Below are positions 46,396-56,410 of a stretch of DNA of 64,000 bases, one piece after another. Positions within the stretch are counted from its first letter, which is position 1. Every line of letters starts with the position of its first letter. The position numbers and the translations under genes were made by a program. The notes under the pieces were generated by a model that saw only the letters and a list, made by a program, of their open reading frames with translations, was not told where the DNA came from and did no database searches. This DNA is from Zestomonas insulae (GTDB lineage: Bacteria; Pseudomonadota; Gammaproteobacteria; Pseudomonadales; Pseudomonadaceae), in assembly GCF_016901015.1 (NCBI RefSeq), contig NZ_JAFEUP010000005.1, positions 486,658 through 550,657 on the forward strand, given 5' to 3'.

Positions 46396-46700
46396 AGGGG
46401 TACGCCTGCGCCTTATGCACAGCACCTGAGCCCTGTGCACAACTGCCCCGGAACTCGGTCGATAAGCCTGTTGGAAAACGGCTGATAACCCGACCTGTGG
46501 ATAACCAAAGGATTCATGCACAGGCTCTCCCCGGGGTTCACAGAGCTTTCTGCCAGGAGCAGCACAGCCTTATACATTGGCGCACACCATGATTTTCCTG
46601 GCCTGCAGATGGTTATCCACAGAAAGGCTCCACACTAAGAGTAAATATAAAAATAAGGCTTTATATAAATTCATTCTCTTATTTCTATTTATCGAGCAGA
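46396..46700. other. Second origin-like module (mnmE-mnmG)
   Basis: Perfect DnaA boxes are at 46496-46504 (complement) and 46613-46621; TTATGCACA at 46413-46421 has one mismatch, and weaker boxes lie at 46434 and 46514. An AT-rich tract at 46636-46692 carries GCTTTA and CATTCTCTT, as in the dnaA-rpmH origin. E. coli oriC lies at the equivalent place beside mnmG. The module fills most of the 454-bp gap. Confidence 0.75.
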
Positions 46701-46745
46701 GCCGCAGAGCTCCATGCAGAACTGGCTATTTTTTGTGCAGAAGAC

Positions 46746-46774
46746 TTCATTCAGCGGGGCTAACTCCCTATACT
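46746..46774 (+). promoter_or_regulatory. Probable mnmG promoter
   Basis: TATACT at 46769-46774 is a near-perfect -10, with the weaker TTCATT 17 bp upstream. It lies 44 bp before the mnmG start, just right of the AT-rich tract. Transcription from here would run away from the origin module. Confidence 0.5.
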
Positions 46775-46817
46775 TGCCGCCTTTCCCAATTCCCCTATCT
46801 GAACAGGCACGAGGTGC

Positions 46818-48712
<1,895 letters not shown>

Positions 48713-48713
<1 letters not shown>

Positions 48714-49360
48714 TGTCCTTGGTAACCGAGCGCCAAGCCGAGGAGCTCGCGCAAGGCGCGCGGGCCCTGGATGTCGCGTTGAGCCCCGCCCAGCACGATC
48801 AGCTGCTGGCCTACCTGGCCCTGCTGATCAAGTGGAACAAGGCCTACAACCTCACCGCGGTGCGTGATCCGGACGAGATGGTTTCGCGCCACCTGCTCGA
48901 CAGCCTCAGCGTAGTGCCGGCGGTGGCGCTGGGTGGCGACACCTGGCTCGACGTCGGCAGCGGCGGCGGCATGCCTGGTGTGCCACTGGCGATCCTGTTT
49001 CCCGAGCGGCGTTTCACCCTGCTCGATTCCAACGGCAAGAAGACCCGCTTCCTCACCCAGGTCAAGCTGGAGCTGAAACTTGCCAACCTCGAGGTGGTCA
49101 ATAGCCGCGTCGAGGCCTTCACCCCGCCGCAGCCGTTCGCCGGCATCGTTTCGCGGGCGTTCAGCGAACTGAAGAACTTCACCGACTGGACCCGCCACCT
49201 CGGCGACACCGATACCCGCTGGCTGGCGATGAAGGGTGTGCAGCCCGATGACGAGCTGCAGGCGCTGTCCGCCGACTTTCGCCTGGAAAGCACCGAGGTG
49301 CTCAAGGTTCCCGGTTGCCAAGGCCAGCGCCATCTGTTGATACTGCGCCGCACTCACTGA
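48713..49360 (+). CDS. rsmG: 16S rRNA m7G527 methyltransferase (GidB)
   Basis: A SAM-dependent methyltransferase of 215 residues; loss of this enzyme gives low-level streptomycin resistance in other bacteria. Motifs are KWNKAYNLTAVRDPDEMVSRHLLDSL, the SAM loop DVGSGGGMPGVPLAILFP, and SRAFSELKNF. It is coupled to mnmG by a TGATG overlap and followed by parA after 18 bp. Confidence 0.97.
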
Positions 49361-49378
49361 CTGGAACAGACGCCGACC

Positions 49379-50182
49379 ATGGCCAAAGTGTTTGCCATTG
49401 CCAACCAGAAAGGTGGCGTGGCCAAAACCACCACCTGCATCAACCTGGCCGCTTCGCTGGTTGCCACCAAGCGCCGCGTGCTGCTGGTCGACCTCGATCC
49501 GCAAGGCAACGCCACCACCGGCAGCGGCGTGGACAAGCTCGGTCTGGAGCACTCCATCTACGACGTGCTGATCGGCGAGTGCAGTCTGGTCGAGGCCATG
49601 CAGTTCTCCGAACACGGCGGCTACCAGCTGCTGCCGGCCAACCGCGACCTCACCGCCGCCGAAGTCGCGCTGCTCAACCTGCCGGCCAAGGAAAAACGCC
49701 TGCGTGAAGCACTGGCCCCGGTGCGGGAGAACTACGACTACATCCTCATCGACTGCCCGCCGTCGCTGTCGATGCTCACCGTCAACGCGCTGGTCGCGGC
49801 CGATGGGGTGATCATCCCCATGCAGTGCGAGTACTACGCGCTGGAAGGACTCACCGACCTGATCAACTCGATCCAGCGCATCGCCCAGCTGCTCAATCCG
49901 GAGCTACGCATCGAGGGCCTGCTGCGCACCATGTACGACCCGCGCATCAGCCTGACCAATGACGTCTCCGCGCAACTCAAGGAACATTTCGGCGAGCAGC
50001 TCTACGACACGGTTATCCCGCGCAACGTGCGCCTGGCCGAGGCGCCCAGCTTCGGCATGCCGGCGCTGGTGTACGACAAGCAATCCCGTGGGGCGCTGGC
50101 CTACCTGGCGCTGGCCGGCGAGCTGTCGCGCCGCCAGCGCAGTGTCACCCGCGGCGCAGCGGCGCCCGCCACCAAAGCATAA
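49379..50182 (+). CDS. parA: Chromosome-partitioning ATPase ParA (Soj)
   Basis: A deviant Walker ATPase of 267 residues that drives ParB-parS complexes apart. The Walker A is KGGVAKTTTCINLA (about 11-24); the others are LVDLDPQGNATTGSG and the Walker B YILIDCPPSLSMLTVNAL. It lacks the N-terminal HTH of plasmid ParA proteins, as chromosomal forms do. parB follows after 9 bp. Confidence 0.96.
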   Translation: MAKVFAIANQKGGVAKTTTCINLAASLVATKRRVLLVDLDPQGNATTGSGVDKLGLEHSIYDVLIGECSLVEAMQFSEHGGYQLLPANRDLTAAEVALLNLPAKEKRLREALAPVRENYDYILIDCPPSLSMLTVNALVAADGVIIPMQCEYYALEGLTDLINSIQRIAQLLNPELRIEGLLRTMYDPRISLTNDVSAQLKEHFGEQLYDTVIPRNVRLAEAPSFGMPALVYDKQSRGALAYLALAGELSRRQRSVTRGAAAPATKA

Positions 50183-50191
50183 GGAACGTCG

Positions 50192-51064
50192 ATGACCAGC
50201 AAAAAACGAGGTCTCGGACGCGGACTGGATGCCCTGTTGGGAGGCCACACCGTCGTCGCGCTCCAGGATGAAGCCGCCCGGGCCGACACCCGCGAGCTGC
50301 AACACCTGCCGCTCGAGCTGATTCAGCGCGGCAAGTACCAGCCGCGCCGCGACATGGATCCGACTGCCCTCGAGGAGCTGGCCAACTCGATCAAGGTGCA
50401 GGGCGTCATGCAGCCGATCGTGGTGCGTTCGATCGGTGGCGGTCGCTACGAGATCATCGCCGGTGAGCGGCGTTGGCGCGCTAGCCAGCAGGCCGGCCTG
50501 GACAAGATTCCCGCGCTGGTCCGCGAGGTGCCGGACGAAGCGGCCATCGCCATGGCGTTGATCGAGAACATCCAGCGCGAAGACCTCAACCCGATCGAAG
50601 AGGCAGTCGCCCTGCAGCGCCTGCAGCAGGAATTCCAGCTGACCCAGCAGCAGGTCGCCGAGGCGGTCGGCAAATCGCGCGTGACCATCACCAACTTGCT
50701 GCGCTTGATCGCCCTGCCAGAGGAGATCAAGACCCTGCTCGCCCACGGCGACCTGGAGATGGGCCATGCCCGTGCGTTGCTCGGTCTGCCGGCCGAACGC
50801 CAGGTCGAAGGGGCGCGACACGTTGTCGCACGAGGCCTCACCGTACGCCAGACTGAAGCCCTGGTACGTCACTGGCTGAGCGCCCCGGACAAGCCGGTTG
50901 CCGAGCCGAAGAGCGACCCGGACATCAGCCGCCTGGAACAGCGTCTAGCCGAGAAGCTTGGGGCTCCGGTGCAGATTAAGCATGGCCAGAAGGGCAAGGG
51001 TCAGCTGGTCATCCGCTACAGTTCGCTGGATGAACTGCAAGGGGTTCTGGCCCACATCCGCTGA
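50192..51064 (+). CDS. parB: Chromosome-partitioning protein ParB (Spo0J)
   Basis: A parS-binding CTP-dependent clamp of 290 residues. The N-terminal KKRGLGRGLDALLGG contacts ParA. The ParB/Srx domain has IQRGKYQPRRDMD, the CTP-site GERRWRASQQAG and the ENIQREDLNPIEEA box. The HTH is LTQQQVAEAVGKSRVTITNLLRL, and the C-terminus is a dimerisation domain. Its likely targets are the two sites in recF. Confidence 0.97.
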   Translation: MTSKKRGLGRGLDALLGGHTVVALQDEAARADTRELQHLPLELIQRGKYQPRRDMDPTALEELANSIKVQGVMQPIVVRSIGGGRYEIIAGERRWRASQQAGLDKIPALVREVPDEAAIAMALIENIQREDLNPIEEAVALQRLQQEFQLTQQQVAEAVGKSRVTITNLLRLIALPEEIKTLLAHGDLEMGHARALLGLPAERQVEGARHVVARGLTVRQTEALVRHWLSAPDKPVAEPKSDPDISRLEQRLAEKLGAPVQIKHGQKGKGQLVIRYSSLDELQGVLAHIR

Positions 51065-51109
51065 AACAAATGGCGGTGTAGCGGGTAGTCGGAAATCACT
51101 ACCGGGCAG

Positions 51110-51138
51110 TTGAATAGGGGGGAACCGCCCCCTATACT
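51110..51138 (+). promoter_or_regulatory. Promoter of the atp operon with a palindrome in the spacer
   Basis: TTGAAT and TATACT are separated by exactly 17 bp. The arms TAGGGGG (51115-51121) and CCCCCTA (51128-51134) form an inverted repeat that fills the spacer and touches both hexamers. It lies 84 bp before atpI and may also act as a hairpin at the end of parB. Confidence 0.75.
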
Positions 51139-51221
51139 CTGCGCGCATTTTGTCGGCACAAAACATGCCAAGTCATTGATTTAGCAGCCGCCGACCGCTG
51201 GTTACGCCGAGGACCCGAGTG

Positions 51222-51629
51222 ATGGATGACCGCAAGCCGCAACGCCTGCCTTTCCATCGTCTGCCGGTGTTCCCGGTACTGCTGATCCAACTCGTCGCCG
51301 TGGTTCTGGCGGTTGTCCTGTTGTGGCAATGGCGAGGTGTGGTCGCGGGATATTCGGGATTGTGCGGTGGGCTGATCGCCTGGTTGCCCAATCTGTACTT
51401 CGCCCACAAGGCGTTTCGCTTTAGCGGAGCGCGGGCCGCCCAGTCCATCGTCCGGTCTTTTTATGCCGGCGAGGCGGGCAAGCTGATTCTCACGGCGGTG
51501 CTGTTCGCACTGACGTTCGTGGGGGTGAAACCTCTGGAAGCGCTGGCGTTGTTCGGCGTGTTCCTCCTGGCCCTGGCGGTCAACTGGTTCGCACCCCTGC
51601 TGGTAAGAGCAAGATTTTCGAGACCTTAG
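51222..51629 (+). CDS. atpI: ATP synthase protein I
   Basis: A small inner-membrane protein of 135 residues with four hydrophobic helices (PVLLIQLVAVVLAVVLLW, LCGGLIAWLPNLYFA, LILTAVLFALTFVG, ALALFGVFLLALAVNWFAPLL). It helps assemble the c-ring and is not part of the enzyme. The ATG at 51222 is preferred to the adjacent GTG at 51219. It opens the atp operon. Confidence 0.9.
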   Translation: MDDRKPQRLPFHRLPVFPVLLIQLVAVVLAVVLLWQWRGVVAGYSGLCGGLIAWLPNLYFAHKAFRFSGARAAQSIVRSFYAGEAGKLILTAVLFALTFVGVKPLEALALFGVFLLALAVNWFAPLLVRARFSRP

Positions 51630-51645
51630 GGCGTTTGAGGCAAAC

Positions 51646-52515
51646 ATGGCAGAACAAACCGCTTCGGGCTACATCCAGCATCACCTGCAGAACCTGACCT
51701 TCGGGCGTCTGCCGTCGGGTGACTGGGGATTCGCCCACACCGCTGAACAAGCGAAGGAAATGGGCTTCTGGGCGTTCCACGTCGACACCCTCGGCTGGTC
51801 CGTGGTGCTCGGCCTGGTATTCATCCTGCTGTTCCGTATGGCGGCGAAGAAAGCCACCTCCGGCCAGCCGGGCGGCCTGCAGAACTTCGTCGAAGTGCTG
51901 GTCGAGTTCGTCGACGGCAGCGTCAAGGACACCTTCCACGGTCGAAACCCGCTGATCGCGCCGCTGGCCCTGACCGTCTTCGTCTGGATCTTCCTGATGA
52001 ACCTGATGGACCTGGTGCCGGTCGATTTCCTGCCGATGCTGGCCGCCAAGATCACCGGTAACGACCACCTGTTCTTCCGCGTGGTGCCGACCACCGACCC
52101 GAACGCCACGCTGGGCATGGCCATCTCGGTGTTCGCGCTGATCATCTTCTACAGCATCAAGGTCAAGGGCATCGGCGGTTTCCTCGGCGAGTTGACCCTG
52201 CATCCGTTCAGCAGCAAGAACATCCTCATGCAGGCCATCCTGGTGCCGGTGAACTTCCTGCTCGAGTTCGTCACCCTGATCGCCAAGCCGGTTTCGCTGG
52301 CCCTGCGTCTGTTCGGCAACATGTATGCCGGCGAACTGATCTTCATCCTGATTGCCGTGATGTTCGGCAGTGGCATGTTCCTGCTCAGCACCCTGGGTGT
52401 TGCGCTGAACTGGGCGTGGGCGGTGTTCCACATCCTGATCATCACCCTTCAGGCGTTCATCTTCATGATGTTGACCATCGTCTACCTGTCGATGGCTCAC
52501 GAAGACAACCACTGA
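51646..52515 (+). CDS. atpB: ATP synthase Fo subunit a
   Basis: The membrane stator carrying the proton half-channels, 289 residues. The essential arginine lies in LALRLFGNMYAGELIF. Other helices include FVWIFLMNLMDLVPVDFLP and LNWAWAVFHILIITLQAFIFMMLTIVYL. It begins 16 bp after atpI. Confidence 0.98.
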   Translation: MAEQTASGYIQHHLQNLTFGRLPSGDWGFAHTAEQAKEMGFWAFHVDTLGWSVVLGLVFILLFRMAAKKATSGQPGGLQNFVEVLVEFVDGSVKDTFHGRNPLIAPLALTVFVWIFLMNLMDLVPVDFLPMLAAKITGNDHLFFRVVPTTDPNATLGMAISVFALIIFYSIKVKGIGGFLGELTLHPFSSKNILMQAILVPVNFLLEFVTLIAKPVSLALRLFGNMYAGELIFILIAVMFGSGMFLLSTLGVALNWAWAVFHILIITLQAFIFMMLTIVYLSMAHEDNH

Positions 52516-52573
52516 TTTTGCTTTAACCCGCTTTACCAAACCTTAACCAATACGACATAGAGTCGGAGGAAAA

Positions 52574-52831
52574 ATGGAAACTGTAGTTGGTCTGACCGCG
52601 ATTGCCGTTGCTCTGCTGATCGGCCTGGGTGCTCTGGGTACTGCTATCGGCTTCGGCCTGCTGGGCGGCAAATTCCTGGAAGGCGCTGCTCGCCAGCCGG
52701 AAATGGTTCCGATGCTGCAAGTTAAAATGTTCATCGTCGCCGGTCTGCTCGACGCCGTGACCATGATCGGTGTGGGTATCGCCCTGTTCTTCACCTTCGC
52801 GAACCCCTTCGTTGGACAAATCGCCGGCTAA
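52574..52831 (+). CDS. atpE: ATP synthase Fo subunit c
   Basis: The 85-residue two-helix proteolipid of the rotor ring. The proton-binding carboxylate is D60 ([15 protein letters not shown]) and the polar loop is AARQPE. There is no sodium-binding signature, so the enzyme is proton-driven. CGGAGG lies 6 bp upstream of the ATG, a strong site consistent with high subunit stoichiometry. Confidence 0.98.
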
Positions 52832-52887
52832 TCACTCGATTTCGAGTCGATTAGTGTGACGAAACAACGAACGAGCGAGGTGTTGGC

Positions 52888-53358
52888 GTGAACATTAATG
52901 CAACCCTGATTTTCCAGGCCGTTGCGTTCTTCATTTTCGTGCTGTTCTGCATGAAGTTCGTATGGCCTCCGGTCATCACGGCTTTGCGCGAACGCCAGAA
53001 GAAGATCGCTGAAGGTCTGGACGCTGCCAACCGCGCGGCTCGTGATCTGGAGCTGGCCCACGAAAAAGTGGCTCAGCAACTGCGCGAGGCGAAGGCCCAG
53101 GCAGCCGAGATCATCGAGCAAGCGAAAAAGCGCGCGACTCAGATCGTCGACGAAGCCCGTGATCAAGCCCGTACCGAAGCCGACCGTGTGAAGGCGCAGG
53201 CACAGGCCGAGATCGAGCAGGAACTGAACGGTGTGAAAGACGCCCTGCGTGCCCAACTGGGTACTCTGGCTGTCAGCGGCGCCGAGAAAATCCTGGGTGC
53301 CACCGTCGATCAAAACGCGCACGCGGAGCTGGTTAACAAGCTAGCAGCCGAAATTTAA
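52888..53358 (+). CDS. atpF: ATP synthase Fo subunit b
   Basis: The 156-residue peripheral stalk subunit. One N-terminal membrane helix (LIFQAVAFFIFVLFCMKFVWPP) is followed by a long charged coiled coil (about 30-120) rich in Ala, Glu, Lys and Arg, and a C-terminal delta-binding end. Confidence 0.97.
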   Translation: MNINATLIFQAVAFFIFVLFCMKFVWPPVITALRERQKKIAEGLDAANRAARDLELAHEKVAQQLREAKAQAAEIIEQAKKRATQIVDEARDQARTEADRVKAQAQAEIEQELNGVKDALRAQLGTLAVSGAEKILGATVDQNAHAELVNKLAAEI

Positions 53359-53370
53359 GCGAGGGCGATC

Positions 53371-53907
53371 ATGGCAGAACTGACCACGCTGGCCCGACCT
53401 TACGCCAAGGCAGCTTTCGAGTATGCCCAGGCCCATCAGCAACTGGCCTCCTGGTCAGCCATGCTCGGCCTGGCTGCAGCGGTATCGCAAGACGAAACCA
53501 TGCAGCGCGTACTCTCGGCCCCGCGTCTGACGAGCACAGAAAAAGCCAACGCCTTTGTCGAGGTGGTTGGTGACAAGTTCGACGCCCAGGTGCGGAACTT
53601 CCTCAATGTCCTGGCCGACAACAGCCGTTTGGCGTTGTTGCCGGAAATCACCGAACTGTTCGAGCTGTACAAGGCCGAGCAGGAAAAATCGGTGGAAGTG
53701 GAAGTGACCAGTGCCTTCGCATTGAGCGCAGAACAGCAAGACAAACTCGCCAAGGTTCTCAGCGCACGGCTCAGCCGGGAAGTGCGTCTGCACGTCGTGG
53801 AGGATGCCAGCCTGATTGGTGGCGTCGTGATCCACGCCGGCGACTTGGTTATCGATGGCTCGGTTCGCGGCAAACTCGCGAAACTGGCCGAAGCGTTGAA
53901 ATCCTGA
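53371..53907 (+). CDS. atpH: ATP synthase F1 subunit delta
   Basis: The 178-residue subunit that joins the peripheral stalk to F1. The family N-terminus is LARPYAKAAFEYAQ and the C-terminal signature DASLIGGVVIHAGDLVIDGSVRGKLAKL. It lies between atpF and atpA, with gaps of 12 and 21 bp. Confidence 0.97.
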   Translation: MAELTTLARPYAKAAFEYAQAHQQLASWSAMLGLAAAVSQDETMQRVLSAPRLTSTEKANAFVEVVGDKFDAQVRNFLNVLADNSRLALLPEITELFELYKAEQEKSVEVEVTSAFALSAEQQDKLAKVLSARLSREVRLHVVEDASLIGGVVIHAGDLVIDGSVRGKLAKLAEALKS

Positions 53908-53928
53908 GTTTGAAGGGGCAGCAGAGCA

Positions 53929-55473
53929 ATGCAGCAACTCAATCCATCCGAAATTAGTGAAATCATCAAGGGACGCATCGAGAAACTCGACGTCTCTTCC
54001 CAGGCCCGCAACGAAGGCACCATCGTCAGCCTGTCTGACGGTATCGTGCGCATCTACGGTCTCGCCGACGTCATGTACGGCGAAATGATCGAGTTCCCGG
54101 GCGGCATCTACGGCATGGCACTGAACCTGGAGCAAGACTCCGTCGGTGCTGTGGTACTCGGCAGCTACCTCGGCCTGGCCGAAGGCATGAGCGCCAAGTG
54201 CACCGGCCGCATCCTCGAGGTTCCGGTTGGTCCGGAACTGCTGGGTCGCGTGGTCGATGCCCTGGGTAACCCGATCGACGGCAAAGGCCCGATCAACGCC
54301 ACCGCGACCGACGCGGTCGAGAAAGTGGCGCCGGGCGTGATCTGGCGTAAATCGGTCGACCAGCCGGTGCAGACCGGTTACAAGTCGGTCGATGCCATGA
54401 TCCCGGTTGGCCGTGGCCAGCGCGAGCTGATCATCGGTGACCGTCAGATCGGTAAAACCGCTCTGGCGATCGACGCGATCATCAACCAGAAGAACAGCGG
54501 CATTAAGTGCGTGTACGTGGCTATCGGTCAGAAGCAATCGACCATCGCCAACGTGGTGCGCAAGCTGGAAGAGAACGGTGCCCTGGCCAACACCATCGTG
54601 GTGGCAGCCAGTGCTTCCGAATCCGCCGCACTGCAGTACCTGGCGCCGTACGCCGGCTGCACCATGGGCGAATACTTCCGCGACCGCGGCGAAGACGCGC
54701 TGATCGTCTATGACGATCTGTCCAAGCAAGCCGTGGCCTACCGCCAGATCTCCCTGCTGCTGCGCCGTCCGCCAGGCCGTGAAGCCTACCCGGGCGACGT
54801 GTTCTATCTCCACAGCCGTCTGCTGGAGCGCGCTTCCCGCGTTTCCGAAGAGTACGTCGAGAAGTTCACCAATGGCGCCGTGACCGGCAAAACCGGTTCG
54901 CTGACCGCTCTGCCGATCATCGAAACTCAGGCTGGCGACGTTTCCGCGTTCGTTCCGACCAACGTGATCTCGATCACCGACGGTCAGATCTTCCTGGAAT
55001 CCGCCATGTTCAACTCCGGCATCCGTCCGGCAGTGAACGCCGGTGTTTCGGTATCCCGTGTTGGTGGTGCCGCGCAAACCAAGATCATCAAGAAGCTGTC
55101 GGGCGGTATCCGTACCGCACTGGCCCAGTACCGTGAACTGGCGGCTTTCGCCCAGTTCGCCTCGGACCTGGACGAAGCCACCCGCAAGCAACTTGAGCAC
55201 GGTGAGCGTGTGACCGAGCTGATGAAGCAGAAGCAGTACGCGCCGATGTCGATCGCCGACATGTCGCTGTCGCTGTACGCCGCTGAGCGTGGCTTCCTGC
55301 AGGACATCGAGATCAAGCAGGTCGGTAACTTCGAGCAGGCTCTGATTGCTTACTTCAACCGCGATCACGCCGAACTGATGGCGAAGATCAACGTGAAGGG
55401 TGACTTCAACGACGATATCGACGCGGCCATCAAAGCCGGCATCGAGAAGTTCAAGGCCACCCAAACCTGGTAA
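53929..55473 (+). CDS. atpA: ATP synthase F1 subunit alpha
   Basis: The non-catalytic nucleotide-binding subunit, 514 residues. The Walker A is GDRQIGKTALAID, with DDLSKQAVAYRQISLLLRRPPGREAYPGDVFYLHSRLLERA-type conserved blocks (in part) and VGGAAQTKIIKKLSGGIR. Codon use is less GC3-extreme than in the accessory genes, as expected for a highly expressed gene. Confidence 0.98.
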   Translation: MQQLNPSEISEIIKGRIEKLDVSSQARNEGTIVSLSDGIVRIYGLADVMYGEMIEFPGGIYGMALNLEQDSVGAVVLGSYLGLAEGMSAKCTGRILEVPVGPELLGRVVDALGNPIDGKGPINATATDAVEKVAPGVIWRKSVDQPVQTGYKSVDAMIPVGRGQRELIIGDRQIGKTALAIDAIINQKNSGIKCVYVAIGQKQSTIANVVRKLEENGALANTIVVAASASESAALQYLAPYAGCTMGEYFRDRGEDALIVYDDLSKQAVAYRQISLLLRRPPGREAYPGDVFYLHSRLLERASRVSEEYVEKFTNGAVTGKTGSLTALPIIETQAGDVSAFVPTNVISITDGQIFLESAMFNSGIRPAVNAGVSVSRVGGAAQTKIIKKLSGGIRTALAQYRELAAFAQFASDLDEATRKQLEHGERVTELMKQKQYAPMSIADMSLSLYAAERGFLQDIEIKQVGNFEQALIAYFNRDHAELMAKINVKGDFNDDIDAAIKAGIEKFKATQTW

Positions 55474-55481
55474 GCCGCGGT

Positions 55482-55499
55482 GGGGGCCGGAAGGCCCCC
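55482..55499 (+). other. Intercistronic hairpin between atpA and atpG
   Basis: GGGGGCC-GGAA-GGCCCCC has a GNRA-type tetraloop and no T-run. It is more likely an mRNA-stability or processing element than a terminator. A similar GCGCCCG-GCAA-CGGGCGC hairpin lies at 57796-57813 between atpD and atpC. Confidence 0.55.
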
Positions 55500-55523
55500 G
55501 CTTGCTAAACCGATAGGTGTGAA

Positions 55524-56384
55524 ATGGCAGGCGCAAAAGAGATTCGCAGCAAGATTGCGAGCATCAAAAGCACGCAAAAGATCACCAATGCCATGGAAAA
55601 AGTGGCGGTGAGCAAAATGCGCAAGGCACAAATGCGCATGGCGGCCGGCCGTCCCTACGCGGAGCGTATTCGCCAGGTGATCGGTCATCTGGCCAATGCC
55701 AACCCGGAATACCGTCACCCGTTCATGGTCGAGCGCGAAGTAAAGCGCGAAGGCTATATCGTGGTGAGCAGTGACCGTGGACTGTGCGGCGGCTTGAACA
55801 TCAACCTGTTCAAGACCTTGGTCAAGGACATGAGCAGCAGCCGCCAACAGGGTGTCGAGATCGACCTCTGCGTGATCGGCAGCAAGGGCGCGGCGTTTTT
55901 CCGCAGTTATGGCGGTAACGTGGTCGCGGCCATCAGTCACCTGGGCGAAGAGCCGTCGATCAATGATCTGATCGGCAGCGTCAAGGTGATGCTCGATGCC
56001 TACCTGGACGGTCGTATTGATCGCCTGTCCGTGGTCTCGAACAAGTTCATCAACACGATGACGCAGAAGCCGACAGTGGAGCAGCTGGTTCCGCTGGTGG
56101 CCGATCCGGATCAAGACCTCAAGCATCACTGGGACTACCTCTACGAACCCGACGCCAAGGAGCTGCTCGACGGCTTGATGGTGCGTTACGTGGAATCGCA
56201 GGTGTACCAGGCGGTGGTCGAGAACAACGCAGCTGAACAAGCGGCGCGGATGATCGCGATGAAGAACGCCACGGACAACGCCGGTGAGCTGATCAGCGAA
56301 TTGCAGCTGATCTACAACAAGGCGCGTCAGGCAGCGATCACCCAAGAGATCTCGGAAATCGTCGGCGGCGCTGCCGCGGTTTAA
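55524..56384 (+). CDS. atpG: ATP synthase F1 subunit gamma
   Basis: The 286-residue central rotor shaft. The N-terminal coiled coil begins AGAKEIRSKIASIKSTQKITNAMEKVAVSKM. The Rossmann-like middle has VVSSDRGLCGGLN, and the C-terminal helix is the signature ELQLIYNKARQAAITQEISEIVGGAAA. Confidence 0.98.
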   Translation: MAGAKEIRSKIASIKSTQKITNAMEKVAVSKMRKAQMRMAAGRPYAERIRQVIGHLANANPEYRHPFMVEREVKREGYIVVSSDRGLCGGLNINLFKTLVKDMSSSRQQGVEIDLCVIGSKGAAFFRSYGGNVVAAISHLGEEPSINDLIGSVKVMLDAYLDGRIDRLSVVSNKFINTMTQKPTVEQLVPLVADPDQDLKHHWDYLYEPDAKELLDGLMVRYVESQVYQAVVENNAAEQAARMIAMKNATDNAGELISELQLIYNKARQAAITQEISEIVGGAAAV

Positions 56385-56410
56385 CGGTTCAAAATTTAGA
56401 GGAACCAGAT

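Noticed and set aside
51769..51790. A further parS site near GTTCCACGT in atpB
   Set aside because: Only the left half matches; the right half reads CGACAC instead of GGAACA.
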